A stretch of DNA of 64,000 bases from Nocardia aurantia (lineage in GTDB: Bacteria; Actinomycetota; Actinomycetes; Mycobacteriales; Mycobacteriaceae): assembly GCF_009604425.1 (NCBI RefSeq), contig NZ_WEGI01000005.1, positions 248,001-312,000 on the forward strand, read 5' to 3'. Position numbers and translations under genes: made by a program. Below, piece by piece: positions 55,430-64,000 of the stretch. The notes beneath the pieces were generated by a model, which worked only from the letters and a program-made list of their open reading frames with translations, made no database searches and was not told the DNA's origin. Positions within the stretch are counted from its first letter, which is position 1. The number at the start of each line of letters is the position of its first letter.

Positions 55430-56559
55430 CTCAGCGAAACGACCGGCGGCAGTGGGACATCCGGATGCGGTCCGGCTGGGCCGCCCGCTCGGTGGTCGCA
55501 CTGGTGGTCACCGCCGCGCTCGGCGCTGCCGCGGGCTGCGGCCTGACCGTCGAGAAGGTGCCGTTGCCCAAACCCGGGCAATCCGGCGAGACCTACAAGA
55601 TCCGGGCGTATTTCAGCAACGCGCTGAATCTGCCGGATCAGGCGAAGGTGAAGATCGGCGGTTCCGATGTCGGTGTGGTGACGCACATCGAGACGAAGAA
55701 CTTCCAGGCCATCGTCGACATGAGCATCCGCAAGGACATCGAACTGCCCAAGGGCAGTACGGCGGAACTGCGGCAGGCCACTCCGCTGGGCGATGTGTTC
55801 GTCGCGGTGTCCAAGCCGCGGTCCGAGCCCGGCGCGGCGATGCTGCGCAACGGCGACACCCTCCCGATCGAGCAGACCGGGGCCGGCGCGACCGTCGAGG
55901 AACTGCTGATGTCGGTCTCGATGCTGTTCAACGGCGGTGGCATCGCGGCCATCGGAAAGCTCACCTCGGAACTGGATTCCGCGGTCGGCGGCCGGGCCGA
56001 TCAGGTCGGCGATCTGGTGAAGCAGCTGACCGCGGTCACCACCAACCTGAACAGCAATTCGAAGCGGGTCGACGACGTGCTCGCCGGTTTCCACGATCTG
56101 GCCGGCACCATCCAGGAACATCACGACGAGCTCGGTAAGGTCGCCGATTCGCTCCCGCAGATGATCGGCGCGATCGCGGAGAACGACCAGAACATCGGCC
56201 AACTCCTCACCAAGCTGTCGACCACCAGCGCGGCGCTCGGCGACTACGCGAACAATTCCGATGCCCAGCTGGCCGGGCTGCTCGACAGCACCACCAGGCT
56301 GATGGGCGCGCTGGCCGCGACCGGCGACAACTTCGGCGCCCTGATGGATTCGCTGCACCAGCTGCGACCGGGAGTGGACGCCACCTTCAAGGGCACCAGC
56401 CTCGCCGCCCAGGTCAACGTCACGAGCCTGGACATCGCGTTGCTCACCGCGCCCGGCACCAGCAAGCTCTGGGACCAGCGCGACCTGCAGGAATTCGCGG
56501 GCAGTCTGATCCAGGTGCTGCAGATCGTGCAGGGCCGACTGAACGGGGGGCACCGATGA
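55426..56559 (+). CDS. mceE: MCE family lipoprotein MceE
   Basis: MceE is the classical lipoprotein subunit of Mce transporters. The 377-residue product has the signal VVALVVTAALGAAAGCGL with a standard lipobox (AAGC). The MlaD domain reads FSNALNLPDQAKVKIGGSDV and TAELRQATPLGDVFVAVSKP. A helical C-terminal part ends near RDLQEFAGSLIQVLQIVQGR. It overlaps mceF by ATGA. Confidence 0.95.
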   Translation: MTQRNDRRQWDIRMRSGWAARSVVALVVTAALGAAAGCGLTVEKVPLPKPGQSGETYKIRAYFSNALNLPDQAKVKIGGSDVGVVTHIETKNFQAIVDMSIRKDIELPKGSTAELRQATPLGDVFVAVSKPRSEPGAAMLRNGDTLPIEQTGAGATVEELLMSVSMLFNGGGIAAIGKLTSELDSAVGGRADQVGDLVKQLTAVTTNLNSNSKRVDDVLAGFHDLAGTIQEHHDELGKVADSLPQMIGAIAENDQNIGQLLTKLSTTSAALGDYANNSDAQLAGLLDSTTRLMGALAATGDNFGALMDSLHQLRPGVDATFKGTSLAAQVNVTSLDIALLTAPGTSKLWDQRDLQEFAGSLIQVLQIVQGRLNGGHR

Positions 56560-57725
56560 GCTGGTTCGGCCGGCACAAGATCCTGGTGTCCAACCTCGGC
56601 CTGGCCGTGGCGCTGCTGATCGGCGGGACGTACCTGCTGATCAGCGTGGTGCGCCTGAATCCGTTGCAGTCCAACTACACGGTGACCGTGCAGCTGGACC
56701 GTTCCGGCGGCCTGCAACCCGGCAACGACGTCACGCTGCGCGGCTACCGGGTCGGCAAGGTGACATCGGTCCGGCTGACCGGAAACGGCGCCGGGGTCGC
56801 GGCGCAGGCGCGGATCGACAGCCGGTACAAGATCCCGCTGGACACCAAGGTGTCGGTGCAGGCGCTGTCCGGAGCGGGCGAGCAGTACATCGACTTCCGG
56901 CCCGACCACGGCACCGGCCCGTTCCTGACCGACGGCGCGCAGGTGCGCTTCGATCCGGAGAAGGTCACCACGCCGACGCCGGTGTGGTCGGTGCTGGACA
57001 ACTCCAGCGCACTCATCGCCCAGATCGACCCGGACAAGTTCGGCACGATCCTGAACGAACTCGACATCGCGCTCAGCGGCGGCCCGAATCAGTTGCGCAA
57101 CCTGATCGACGGCATCGCCATCGCCAGCGCCGGACTGGACAACCTGCTGCCGCAGACCACCAACCTGCTGGCGAATCTGCGCACGATCTCCGCGACCACC
57201 TCTCAGGCGCAACCGGATCTGCAGACCCTGACCCGCAATTCGGGCACCCTGTTCGAGCAGTTCAACAACGCCAATGCCGAACTCCAGCAGGTGCTGGACC
57301 GGTCGCCGAAGGAACTGCAGGCCCTGGGCGCGGTGCTGGACAGCAATACGGATCCGATCACCAAGCTGGCCGCGAATTTCGCGGCCATGACGCGGGCCGC
57401 GCAACTGCGCACCCCGGCGCTGCGGGCGCTGTTCCCCGCGCTGGAACTCGGCGGTGACGCGCTGGGGGTCCCGGCCCACGACAACCAGTTCAACACGGTT
57501 CTCGACATCTGGGTCCGGCCGTTCTGCCAGTATCGGACCGCCCCGGTGTCACCGCAGGTGGTGAGCGACGGCACGATGCCGAAGTGGAACTACTGCGACG
57601 ATCCGGCGCCGGGTCAGCAGATCCGCGGCGCGGTCAACGCCCCGCGCCCGAACGTGCCGAACAACGGCGCGCACATGCCCCCCGGGGTGGACCCGAACGA
57701 GCGAACCCTCCCCCCGGTACGGTGA
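56556..57725 (+). CDS. mceF: MCE family protein MceF
   Basis: This last MCE subunit has 389 residues, with an N-terminal anchor (NLGLAVALLIGGTYLLISVV), an MlaD domain (LDRSGGLQPGNDVTLRGYRV, VSVQALSGAGEQYIDFRPDH) and helical and Pro/Asn-rich C-terminal parts. The A-F set is therefore complete. Mce-associated genes follow after 63 bp. Confidence 0.95.
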   Translation: MSWFGRHKILVSNLGLAVALLIGGTYLLISVVRLNPLQSNYTVTVQLDRSGGLQPGNDVTLRGYRVGKVTSVRLTGNGAGVAAQARIDSRYKIPLDTKVSVQALSGAGEQYIDFRPDHGTGPFLTDGAQVRFDPEKVTTPTPVWSVLDNSSALIAQIDPDKFGTILNELDIALSGGPNQLRNLIDGIAIASAGLDNLLPQTTNLLANLRTISATTSQAQPDLQTLTRNSGTLFEQFNNANAELQQVLDRSPKELQALGAVLDSNTDPITKLAANFAAMTRAAQLRTPALRALFPALELGGDALGVPAHDNQFNTVLDIWVRPFCQYRTAPVSPQVVSDGTMPKWNYCDDPAPGQQIRGAVNAPRPNVPNNGAHMPPGVDPNERTLPPVR

Positions 57726-57788
57726 AGGATCCGCGCGGCCGACGAAAGCGGTGCATCGCTGTGCATCGGGAAGGTGTGAACGGTACTG

Positions 57789-58802
57789 ATGTCCACGGAT
57801 GACGCCTCGTTCGAGAAGGACGCCCCCGGGGGAACCCCCGAACCGGCGGACCAGACAGCCGAATCCGTGGCACCGGAGGCGGGATCCGCGGGCAAGGACA
57901 CCGACGCCGCCGCGAGTGCGACGTCCGGCGCCGCGTCCCCGGCCCGGTCGAGCGCCGCAGCGGCCGACGAGAAGTCGAGCGCCGATTCGGCGTCCGGCGC
58001 GGCGGCATCGAAGGCCGAGCAAGGCGACGAGGCGACGACCGATTCCGCCACTACGGTTGCGACCGACGCCGACGCCGAGTCCACTGCCGCCGAAACGCGA
58101 TCCGCTGGGGACGCGGGCGGCGAGCCTGCTGCCGCCGAAGCCCGATCCGCGAAGGACGTGGGCGGCGAGTCCGCCCCCGCCGATTCCGGTACCGCGGCGG
58201 ACACCGTCACGGCGGACGCCGACGCGAGGAGCAACGCCGGGGAAGGCGCCGACGCAGCAGACACGGATGCGACCGGCGATCCGGCGCGCGGTGGTTCGCG
58301 GCGCCGGGTACTCGTCGTGGCTGCGGCGGGTGTGGTGCTGGTGGCGGCCGTGGCCGCCGTCGTTCTGCTCGCCGCTCAGGCGCACCACCGGCAGCAGCAG
58401 CTGGATCAGCGCGCCGACGCGACGCACGCGGCCTGCGACTTCGGCCATGCCTTCGCCACCTACAGCGCCGATCACATCGACGACTACCTGAAGCAGATCT
58501 CCGAGGCGTCGACCGGCGACTGGAAGAAGCAGATCGACGAGACCGGCCCGCAGGTGAAGAAGGCGGTCGTCGACAAGAAGGTCAGCTCGAGCGCGAACGA
58601 TGTCCAGTGCGGCCTGAAATCCGGTTCGGAGCACGACGCGCAGGTGCTGCTGCTGATCAGCCAGACCTTCTCCAGCGCCGCCGCGCCCGACGCTCCCCCG
58701 AACACGCTCACCGCGGCGGCCACCGTCGAGATGCGGCAGGTGGGCGGGAAGTGGCTGGTGGCGAAGTTCGAGACGCCGGCCCTCGCCCCGCAGGGCAAGT
58801 GA
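57789..58802 (+). CDS. Mce-associated membrane protein with acidic Ala/Asp-rich N-terminus
   Basis: Mce-associated (Mas) proteins stabilise Mce complexes in mycobacteria. The 337-residue product has ~170 residues of low-complexity Ala/Asp/Glu/Ser sequence that would lie in the cytoplasm. One membrane segment (VLVVAAAGVVLVAAVAAVVL) and an extracytoplasmic domain of ~140 residues follow (HAACDFGHAFATYSADHIDD, KKVSSSANDVQCGLK) with the two cysteines and fold typical of the family. It shares position and layout with the next gene. Confidence 0.88.
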   Translation: MSTDDASFEKDAPGGTPEPADQTAESVAPEAGSAGKDTDAAASATSGAASPARSSAAAADEKSSADSASGAAASKAEQGDEATTDSATTVATDADAESTAAETRSAGDAGGEPAAAEARSAKDVGGESAPADSGTAADTVTADADARSNAGEGADAADTDATGDPARGGSRRRVLVVAAAGVVLVAAVAAVVLLAAQAHHRQQQLDQRADATHAACDFGHAFATYSADHIDDYLKQISEASTGDWKKQIDETGPQVKKAVVDKKVSSSANDVQCGLKSGSEHDAQVLLLISQTFSSAAAPDAPPNTLTAAATVEMRQVGGKWLVAKFETPALAPQGK

Positions 58803-58839
58803 CCCGGTGCGCACCGCAGACGAGAGGGACAGGACCGAC

Positions 58840-59472
58840 ATGTCGAACGACCGGAACCGCGGGCGCGGCTCGCTGCCGCTGATCGCCGCCTTCCTGGCCG
58901 GGGTGGTCCTGGTGGCGCTGGTGGCCGCGGGCGTGGCGTTCTACCAGCAGTCCCGGCACCGCGGCGATCAGCTCACCGCCCAGGAGCAGGCCTCGGCGGC
59001 CGCCTGCCGGTTCGCCCACGACACCAACACCTACGACTACACCGGCAATCTCGACGACTTCCTCGACCGCATGAAGCGCGAGGCCACGGACACCGTGACC
59101 AAACCGCTCGCCGACACCTGGCAGCCGATGCGGCAGCTGCTCACCCAGGCGCAGGTGAAGGCGTCGGTGCAGGACGTGTCCTGCGGTTTCCAGTCCGGTG
59201 ATGCCGGCAACGCGAAGATCCTGGTCACGCTCAGCCTGCTGAAGACCAATTCGGTGACGCCGACCCCGAAGCGGCAGGACATCGCCGTCGTCGCGGGCAT
59301 GATCAAACAGGGTGACACCTGGCTGGTGGACAAGTGGGATCTGGCGATGCTGGCGCCCGGCCCGGACCAGTCCGGCGGCGGTCAGCCGGCGCCGGGTGGC
59401 GCACCGCAGCAGCCGGGTGATCAGCAACCGCCGGGCACCCCGCCCGCGCCGGGCGCCACACCCGGTCGCTGA
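58840..59472 (+). CDS. Mce-associated membrane protein
   Basis: This is a second Mce-associated protein of 210 residues from ATG 58840, with a short cytoplasmic N-terminus and a membrane segment LIAAFLAGVVLVALVAAGVA. Its ~120-residue outer domain parallels that of its neighbour (AAACRFAHDTNTYDYTGNLD, VKASVQDVSCGFQSG), then comes a Pro/Gln/Gly-rich tail. The pair probably arose by duplication. It ends the mce operon; I see no clear terminator in the 81 bp that follow. Confidence 0.88.
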   Translation: MSNDRNRGRGSLPLIAAFLAGVVLVALVAAGVAFYQQSRHRGDQLTAQEQASAAACRFAHDTNTYDYTGNLDDFLDRMKREATDTVTKPLADTWQPMRQLLTQAQVKASVQDVSCGFQSGDAGNAKILVTLSLLKTNSVTPTPKRQDIAVVAGMIKQGDTWLVDKWDLAMLAPGPDQSGGGQPAPGGAPQQPGDQQPPGTPPAPGATPGR

Positions 59473-59553
59473 TCAATTGCCGGAATATCCGGTGGATATC
59501 CGATCGGACTCCGTTGAAGATCGAATTCGGGGTCCGGAGAATTTACCGGATGT

Positions 59554-60114
59554 TCAGAAGAGTGTCAGCGTGTCGGGCGTTTCCGCGCGGTGCCGGCCGG
59601 TTTTCGGGACGACGGCCTGCTCCACCGGTGGTTCGTCGGTGACGGCGGGGATCTCCGCGGTGTGCGCCTCGGCGACCGCGGTGCTGGCGGCGATCTGCCG
59701 GGCGGCGGCGCCGGCCAGCACGTCGGCCTGCTCGTTGAAGTAGTTGCCGACGTGGCCGCGTACCCAGCGGAAGCGCACCGGGCCGGGCCGGGTGGAGATG
59801 GCCTGATCGATGTGCCGGACCAGTTCGCCGTTCTTGACCGGCGCTCCGGTCGAGGTCCGCCAGCCGTTGACCCGCCAGGCGGTGATCCACTCGGACGCGC
59901 ATTTGATCGCGTACAGCGAATCGCTCTCGATGAGCAGTGGCTCCGATCCCGGATGCGCCAGGATCGCCTCCAACACCGCTTGTAGTTCGGCGATCTGATT
60001 GGTGCCGGCCGGTGCGCCCCCGCTGGCCGACGTCCCCTGATGATTGACCCACGCCCAGCCGATGGCGCCTCCGGGATTACGGAGGCACGAACCGTCGGTG
60101 CTCACGATGATCAT
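59554..60114 (-). CDS. rnhA: ribonuclease HI-type protein
   Basis: RNase HI cleaves RNA in RNA-DNA hybrids. From ATG 60114 the product has 186 residues; the catalytic carboxylates are visible as Asp-7 (STDGSCLRNPGG), Glu-43 (AELQAVLEAI), Asp-65 (IESDSLYAIKCASEW) and Asp in NYFNEQAD. The motif RWVRGHVGNYFNEQADVLAG is diagnostic. The last ~45 residues are a non-conserved tail. The SRPBCC gene lies 11 bp upstream in the same direction. Confidence 0.93.
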   Translation of the reverse strand: MIIVSTDGSCLRNPGGAIGWAWVNHQGTSASGGAPAGTNQIAELQAVLEAILAHPGSEPLLIESDSLYAIKCASEWITAWRVNGWRTSTGAPVKNGELVRHIDQAISTRPGPVRFRWVRGHVGNYFNEQADVLAGAAARQIAASTAVAEAHTAEIPAVTDEPPVEQAVVPKTGRHRAETPDTLTLF

Positions 60115-60124
60115 GACCGGTACC

Positions 60125-60652
60125 CTACGCAATCCTGCCGACGAGATCGGTCCCGTGGAAACCTTCTATCTCCCTGCGTAATTGAGATTTGCTGCGCCGT
60201 ACCGCCGAATCCACGGCAGCGGCAACCATTCCGGCGCCGAGGCGGCCTGGCAAACTTCTGGCCTCGTCGTACTCGACCTCGGTGGTGAGGACCGAGCGGC
60301 CGTACCCGAGTGGATCGAAACGCACCGTGACAGTGCCCAATACGGGCCGTTGGGCGGTGTCGCCCGGCTCGGGGTGCGCAGGCGCCGTCTTCCTCTGCCG
60401 GCGCCTGCGCACCGTGTATCCGATCACCGCGTTGCGGCGGTACTCCGTGATCTCCCACTCGATCGTGGGATGCCACAGGCCGAGCTGGAGTGCGGCGGCG
60501 TAGCGCGCCCCGGGGCCGTTCTCGAGTTCACCCACGGGTTCGAAGGCGCCGATGCCGAACAGCCAATCCGGGACGAACAGGTGATTGTCCGTGTAGGCGA
60601 ATGCGACTTCGACCGGCGCACCGACATCGCCGGCGTACTTGATGTGGCCCAT
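60125..60652 (-). CDS. SRPBCC family protein
   Basis: SRPBCC (START/Bet v1-like) proteins bind hydrophobic ligands in a deep pocket. The 175-residue product from ATG 60652 (GGGGAG 7 nt upstream) opens MGHIKYAGDVGAPVEVAFAY, then has PDWLFGIGAFEPVGELENGP and IEWEITEYRRNAVIGYTVRR, and a C-terminal amphipathic helix, the usual pattern. ATG 60658 and GTG 60673 are alternative starts. It may be co-transcribed with rnhA, though a functional link is not apparent. Confidence 0.82.
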   Translation of the reverse strand: MGHIKYAGDVGAPVEVAFAYTDNHLFVPDWLFGIGAFEPVGELENGPGARYAAALQLGLWHPTIEWEITEYRRNAVIGYTVRRRRQRKTAPAHPEPGDTAQRPVLGTVTVRFDPLGYGRSVLTTEVEYDEARSLPGRLGAGMVAAAVDSAVRRSKSQLRREIEGFHGTDLVGRIA

Positions 60653-60963
60653 AGGCATGCTCCCCTGCTCCACCGCTGCGCATAAAAGTACTACATATGT
60701 CCTATTTATTTAACCGTATCGGTGGATCGGCCGAATCTTTCATCGCGGGGCATCGAAAGGTTCCGAACAGCCGGAATGCGGCGGAATGGTCGGTTTGTGC
60801 GCGGGAAACTCCCGCCTCGTGTTTCCGGCAGCGTACGGGCGGGTAAACCACAAGGGCTGGCGAGCGCTCACCAGGACTGCCATCCGAGACCTCCGGCCAA
60901 AGTCGTCCGGTTCGGCGCTGGGCGCGGCGAGCTAGATGGTGAGCGCTCGCCCGCACCCTGAAT
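60653..60963. other. intergenic region with AT-richer part and inverted repeats
   Basis: This 311-bp gap contains a relatively AT-rich stretch just upstream of the SRPBCC gene (60683-60716), which may hold its promoter. It also contains the inverted repeat pair at 60859-60951. No small gene is convincing. Confidence 0.5.
60859..60951. repeat. 93-bp segment bounded by perfect 14-bp inverted repeats
   Basis: GGCGAGCGCTCACC (60859-60872) and its exact complement GGTGAGCGCTCGCC (60938-60951) face each other. Each half also contains the small palindrome GAGCGCTC. There is no transposase. The segment sits just beyond the 3' end of the TIGR03084-type gene. Confidence 0.75.
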
Positions 60964-61755
60964 TCAGGCGGATCGGTCCGCCGGTCGCCCGGTTCCGGGC
61001 GGGCCCGCGAACGCCTGAGCGATGGTCAGCCACTCGGCCGCGTCCGCGCCCACCGTCCGCAACGCCAGATCGTCGCGATGCCGGCGCTGGGTGACCAGCA
61101 GGCAGAAGTCCGGCGCCGGCCCCGTGACCCGCTGCGCGGCGGCTTCCGGTCCCCAGGTCCACAGATCGCCGGCGGGACCGGTTAACTCGATGCGGAAATC
61201 CTCGGCGGGAGCCGGGCGGCCGTGCACGGCATAGGCGAAATTCCGGGTCCGCACCCCGATGTGGGCGATGTGCCGCAGTCGCGTCGTCGGCGCACGGGTG
61301 ACGCCCAGGGCATCGGCGACGTCCTGGCCGTGTGCCCAGGTCTCCATGAGCCGGGCGGTGGCCATCGACGTCGCGCTCATCGGCGGTCCGAGCCACGGCA
61401 GCTTGGTCCCGGCCGGTACCGCGCGCAGGGCGTCGTTCAGCGTGTCCCGGCCGCGCCGCCAGCGATCCAGCAGTTCCGGCGCGGGGGCCGCGGCGAATTC
61501 GGCGGCGGCCTCGTCGACGAAGGTGAGCGCGCGCGGTTCGGCGGCGCGGACCAGCTCGGCGAAGCGCTCGGCGTCCGTGGCGGCCAGGATCGCGGTCTCG
61601 TCGGTCCAGGTGAGATGGCCGATCTGGTGGGCGATGGTCCAGCCCGCGGCCGGCGTGGGCCGGGCCCAGTCCGCGACCGGCAGGTCTCCCACCAGCCGGT
61701 CCAGATCGGCGCTCTCGGCGGTCAGATCGCCGAGCAGGGTCTCGAGGTCGGCCAT
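60964..61755 (-). CDS. TIGR03084-type DinB/maleylpyruvate isomerase-like protein
   Basis: The 263-residue product belongs to the mycothiol-dependent maleylpyruvate isomerase/DinB-like superfamily of four-helix metal-binding proteins. Signs are the N-terminal [20 protein letters not shown], the His motif [20 protein letters not shown], and [20 protein letters not shown] with the third ligand. A C-terminal SCP2-like half follows. Start ATG 61755 gives [11 protein letters not shown]; the frame upstream is not conserved. Chemistry is unknown. The adjacent gene upstream is a dehydrogenase, but a 181-bp gap separates them. Confidence 0.85.
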   Translation of the reverse strand: MADLETLLGDLTAESADLDRLVGDLPVADWARPTPAAGWTIAHQIGHLTWTDETAILAATDAERFAELVRAAEPRALTFVDEAAAEFAAAPAPELLDRWRRGRDTLNDALRAVPAGTKLPWLGPPMSATSMATARLMETWAHGQDVADALGVTRAPTTRLRHIAHIGVRTRNFAYAVHGRPAPAEDFRIELTGPAGDLWTWGPEAAAQRVTGPAPDFCLLVTQRRHRDDLALRTVGADAAEWLTIAQAFAGPPGTGRPADRSA

Positions 61756-61936
61756 GGATTCCCCTCCGGCGTGCGGAAACCGGCGCGCGCGACACTGCGG
61801 GCGCCGGCGGGAGCGGAGACTCCCGCGATCAGCATTCCAGAACCGGCCAGAAAAATGCAAGCACGCCTGCTTGTATTCCGGGGGACCGGTTCTCATCAGG
61901 TCGACCATCATTGCGAGCGGCCTCGCGGCGACGCCG

Positions 61937-62941
61937 TCACGGTGTCAGGACGAGCCGAATCGGGTTGCCCTGCTTGGTTTCCAGCGCGCGCACGGCCTGC
62001 TCCACCGCCGCCAGCGGCAGGATCCCGCTGACCGAGCGGGAGAACTCGATCCGGTGCAACCGTTGCAGCCCAACCAGTTCCGTGACGTGTTCCGGGCTCG
62101 ACCCGTAGTGCCCGCGCAGTTGCTGCTGGAAGAAGCTGAAGGCGGTGCCGCCGGTGATCGTGATGGGTTTGTCGGTGAGCCCCACCAGCGTCAGCCGGCC
62201 GCCGGGCGCGAGGCAGACGATCGCCTGCTCCCGCACCGCCGCCACCCCGGCGAAATCGAACGCGGCGGCCAGCCCGGCACCGCCGGTGGCGCCGAAGACC
62301 TTGTCGCGCACCGCCGAATCGGCCGAGTCCAGGGCCAGATCGGCGCCGAAATCCAGGGCCCGTTCCCGGGCCGCCGGTAGCGGATCGACCGCGACGATCG
62401 GCGCCGCACCGGCGAGCCGGAGCAGTTGGATCGCGTGCGCCCCCAGCCCGCCGACGCCCCACACGCCGACCGGTTCCGCGGGCCGCACGGCGGCCGTGGT
62501 GGTGATCGCCGCCCACGGCGTGGACACCGCGTCCGGGATGAAACAGGCCTGCTCGAAGGGCAGATCGTCCGGAATGGGCACCACGGTGTCGACCCGGGCG
62601 AGCGCGTATTCGGCCCAGCCCCCGTCGTAGTCGACGCCGCGGGTGTAGGTCTGTTCGCCGCGCAGCTCACCGGCCTGCAACAGCACCCGATCCCCTTCCC
62701 GGACCCCGCTCACCCCCGGGCCCAGTGCGTGGACCGTGCCGGCCACCTCGTGCCCGAGGGTGACGACGTCGCCTTCGAGGAACAGCGGATTCAGCGTCCC
62801 GTCGATGAGATGGACGTCCGACAGGCAGACGCCCGCCGCCGCGACCCGGATCAGGACCTGATCGGGGCCCGGTTCCGGGACCGGGACGTCGTCCAGCGCG
62901 AGGTGGCGGTTCGAACCGAGATGTAGCCGGGCAGCCAGCAT
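61937..62941 (-). CDS. zinc-type alcohol dehydrogenase family protein
   Basis: This is a medium-chain NAD(P)-dependent dehydrogenase of 334 residues. The GroES-like domain has the catalytic-zinc residues Cys in [14 protein letters not shown] and His-Glu in [14 protein letters not shown]. The Rossmann domain has [20 protein letters not shown]. The usual four-cysteine structural-zinc loop is missing ([18 protein letters not shown] in its place). Substrate is not evident. It lies downstream of a TetR gene and a hydrolase, and the three may form a small catabolic unit. Confidence 0.9.
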   Translation of the reverse strand: MLAARLHLGSNRHLALDDVPVPEPGPDQVLIRVAAAGVCLSDVHLIDGTLNPLFLEGDVVTLGHEVAGTVHALGPGVSGVREGDRVLLQAGELRGEQTYTRGVDYDGGWAEYALARVDTVVPIPDDLPFEQACFIPDAVSTPWAAITTTAAVRPAEPVGVWGVGGLGAHAIQLLRLAGAAPIVAVDPLPAARERALDFGADLALDSADSAVRDKVFGATGGAGLAAAFDFAGVAAVREQAIVCLAPGGRLTLVGLTDKPITITGGTAFSFFQQQLRGHYGSSPEHVTELVGLQRLHRIEFSRSVSGILPLAAVEQAVRALETKQGNPIRLVLTP

Positions 62942-62997
62942 GGGCGCAGCTCCTTCGTGGTCCGGGTGGAACGTGTCCGATCGGAGTCTTTCAGAGA

Positions 62998-63570
62998 TCA
63001 GTGGCGCCCGATCTCACCGAAACCACGATCCAGGAACCGGATCATCCAGGCGAAGCTGTCGTCGATATCGCCGCTCCATTGGAATCCGTCGGCGAGCCGG
63101 AGGGTGGCGAAGCCGTGGAACGTACAGCGCAGCGTGCGCAGCGCGTGCACCATCTCGCCGTCGCGAACGCCGTAGCCGCGCAGTATCACCTCCAGGGATT
63201 CCAGTACCCGCCCGCCCGCCAGCCGCAGCGGATCGTCGGGTCCGCCGAGCGCCGCCCCGACGGTGGCCGTGTAGCGGCCGGGATGGGCCATGACGTAGTC
63301 GCGGAACGCCGTGGCGAAGGCGGCCAGCGCCGCGCTGCCCGAGGTGCCGTGCATGGCGTCGCGCACCCGCTGGTCCAATTCGGTCATGGCGAGGATGGCA
63401 ATGCCGCGCTGCAGATCCGCCAGCCCGTCGATGTGCTTGTACAGCGACGGGGGACGCACACCCAGCCGTTCGGCCAGCGCGCCCAGCGCCAGATTCCCGT
63501 AGCCGCGTTCGTCGGCGAGCGTCGCGCCGGCCGCGACGACCTCGGTCCGGCTGAGCCCCGCTCTAGGCAC
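62998..63570 (-). CDS. TetR/AcrR family transcriptional regulator
   Basis: The 190-residue product has an N-terminal HTH at about 8-50 (VVAAGATLADERGYGNLALG, LAERLGVRPPSLYKHIDGLA). The C-terminal domain is of the WHG type (RDYVMAHPGRYTATVG ... RTLRCTFHGFATLRLADGF). Its start overlaps the stop of the hydrolase gene by eight bases, so the two are co-transcribed. Control of this hydrolase-dehydrogenase group is the natural guess. The ligand is unknown. Confidence 0.92.
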   Translation of the reverse strand: MPRAGLSRTEVVAAGATLADERGYGNLALGALAERLGVRPPSLYKHIDGLADLQRGIAILAMTELDQRVRDAMHGTSGSAALAAFATAFRDYVMAHPGRYTATVGAALGGPDDPLRLAGGRVLESLEVILRGYGVRDGEMVHALRTLRCTFHGFATLRLADGFQWSGDIDDSFAWMIRFLDRGFGEIGRH

Positions 63571-64000
63571 CCGCGTGCTCCTTCAGGAAGGGCAGGACGA
63601 GGGCGGCCGTCCGTTCGGCGGCCTCGGCGTGCGGATAGTGTCCCGCGCCCTCGACCAGCACCGAGTGGCCCAGCCCGGCAGGCAGCGCCGCCACGACGGC
63701 CCGGCCCTCGGCCGCCGGATCCGGAAAGTCCGGATCGGCGCCACCCATCACGATCAGGGCCGGCCGGGTGACGTGGGGCAGTAGCGCCTCGGCATCCGCC
63801 GGTGTGGTGCGGCCGGTCTTCATGAATTCGGCCATCCGGCCCGGTTCGCGCAGTGTCGCGGCGAGCGCGGCCATCTCCTGCTCGTGGTCGGCGGGCTTCG
63901 TCGGATATGCCACCGCGAGGTAGCTCAGCCAGGCACGCAGGCTCTTGGTCAGCATGGTCGTCATCAGCCGGGTCATGCCCCGGCGGTACCGCGGCACGGT
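63563..64000 (-). CDS. alpha/beta hydrolase (partial, 5' end outside window)
   Basis: Only the C-terminal ~145 residues are visible, and the frame is open to the window edge. The lid and end of an alpha/beta hydrolase can be seen: LPHVTRPALIVMGGADPDFP with the catalytic Asp, and the catalytic His in VLVEGAGHYPHAEAAERTAA. The nucleophile elbow lies beyond the edge. The stop overlaps the TetR start. Substrate is not deducible. Confidence 0.85.
   Translation of the reverse strand, partial: TVPRYRRGMTRLMTTMLTKSLRAWLSYLAVAYPTKPADHEQEMAALAATLREPGRMAEFMKTGRTTPADAEALLPHVTRPALIVMGGADPDFPDPAAEGRAVVAALPAGLGHSVLVEGAGHYPHAEAAERTAALVLPFLKEHAGA

Overview
The window is a high-GC actinobacterial chromosome segment spanning the replication origin. 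The gene order recF-dnaN-oriC-dnaA / rpmH-rnpA-yidD-yidC-jag-rsmG-parA-parB / cwlM-trxA-trxB-rsmA-sigM-murJ-(DUF6049)-mutT4 / pcnA is the one known from Mycobacterium and its relatives. The protein sequences (DnaA, YidC, UgpB, the sigM block), the mce operon and the absence of insertion sequences fit Nocardia or a close Nocardiaceae relative. I assign the genus by family resemblance only.

Region 1 (1-5392, origin). recF (partial), dnaN and dnaA lie on the minus strand. The 928-bp dnaN-dnaA gap is oriC. It holds many DnaA boxes, a candidate DnaA-trio unwinding element beside tandem boxes (2511-2544), an unusual family of helically phased CTCGAG palindromes, and a strong dnaA terminator. Further DnaA-box clusters sit in the recF-dnaN gap and upstream of dnaA.

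Region 2 (5393-12540). Ribosomal protein L34, the RNase P protein, the membrane insertion factors YidD/YidC/Jag, RsmG and the ParA/ParB segregation proteins run on the plus strand. Four parS-like sites lie within 3.5 kb; three of them overlap coding sequence.

Region 3 (12592-26870). A conserved envelope/redox block on the minus strand: the pseudo-amidase CwlM, thioredoxin and its reductase, SigM with its anti-sigma factor, a giant MurJ-pseudokinase fusion with a Pro-rich N-terminus, a large secreted DUF6049-type protein and a Nudix hydrolase with an internal Lys/Ala repeat. The CCA-adding enzyme is divergent.

Region 4 (26883-48362, accessory). Molbindin-modABC molybdate uptake; a DUF4185 secreted protein; an MFS transporter; pirin; a DUF4190 membrane protein; a WhiJ-like XRE/DUF5753 + DUF397 regulatory pair with a divergent small gene; an M13 metallopeptidase; a ugpABEC-type importer; an L,D-transpeptidase; a cytochrome P450; and an S1 peptidase.

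Region 5 (48976-59472). A complete mce operon (two YrbE permeases, MceA-F, two Mce-associated proteins), coupled almost throughout by ATGA overlaps.

Region 6 (59554-64000). RNase HI, an SRPBCC protein, a TIGR03084-type protein, a zinc alcohol dehydrogenase, a TetR regulator and a truncated alpha/beta hydrolase.

The least explained signals are the phased oriC palindromes, a 24-bp GC-rich tandem repeat shared by an intergenic region and the mceA coding sequence (with a looser relative near 40.3 kb), degenerate repeats between modA and modB, and a 93-bp segment with perfect 14-bp inverted ends near 60.9 kb. I found no phage, IS element, CRISPR array, tRNA or rRNA.
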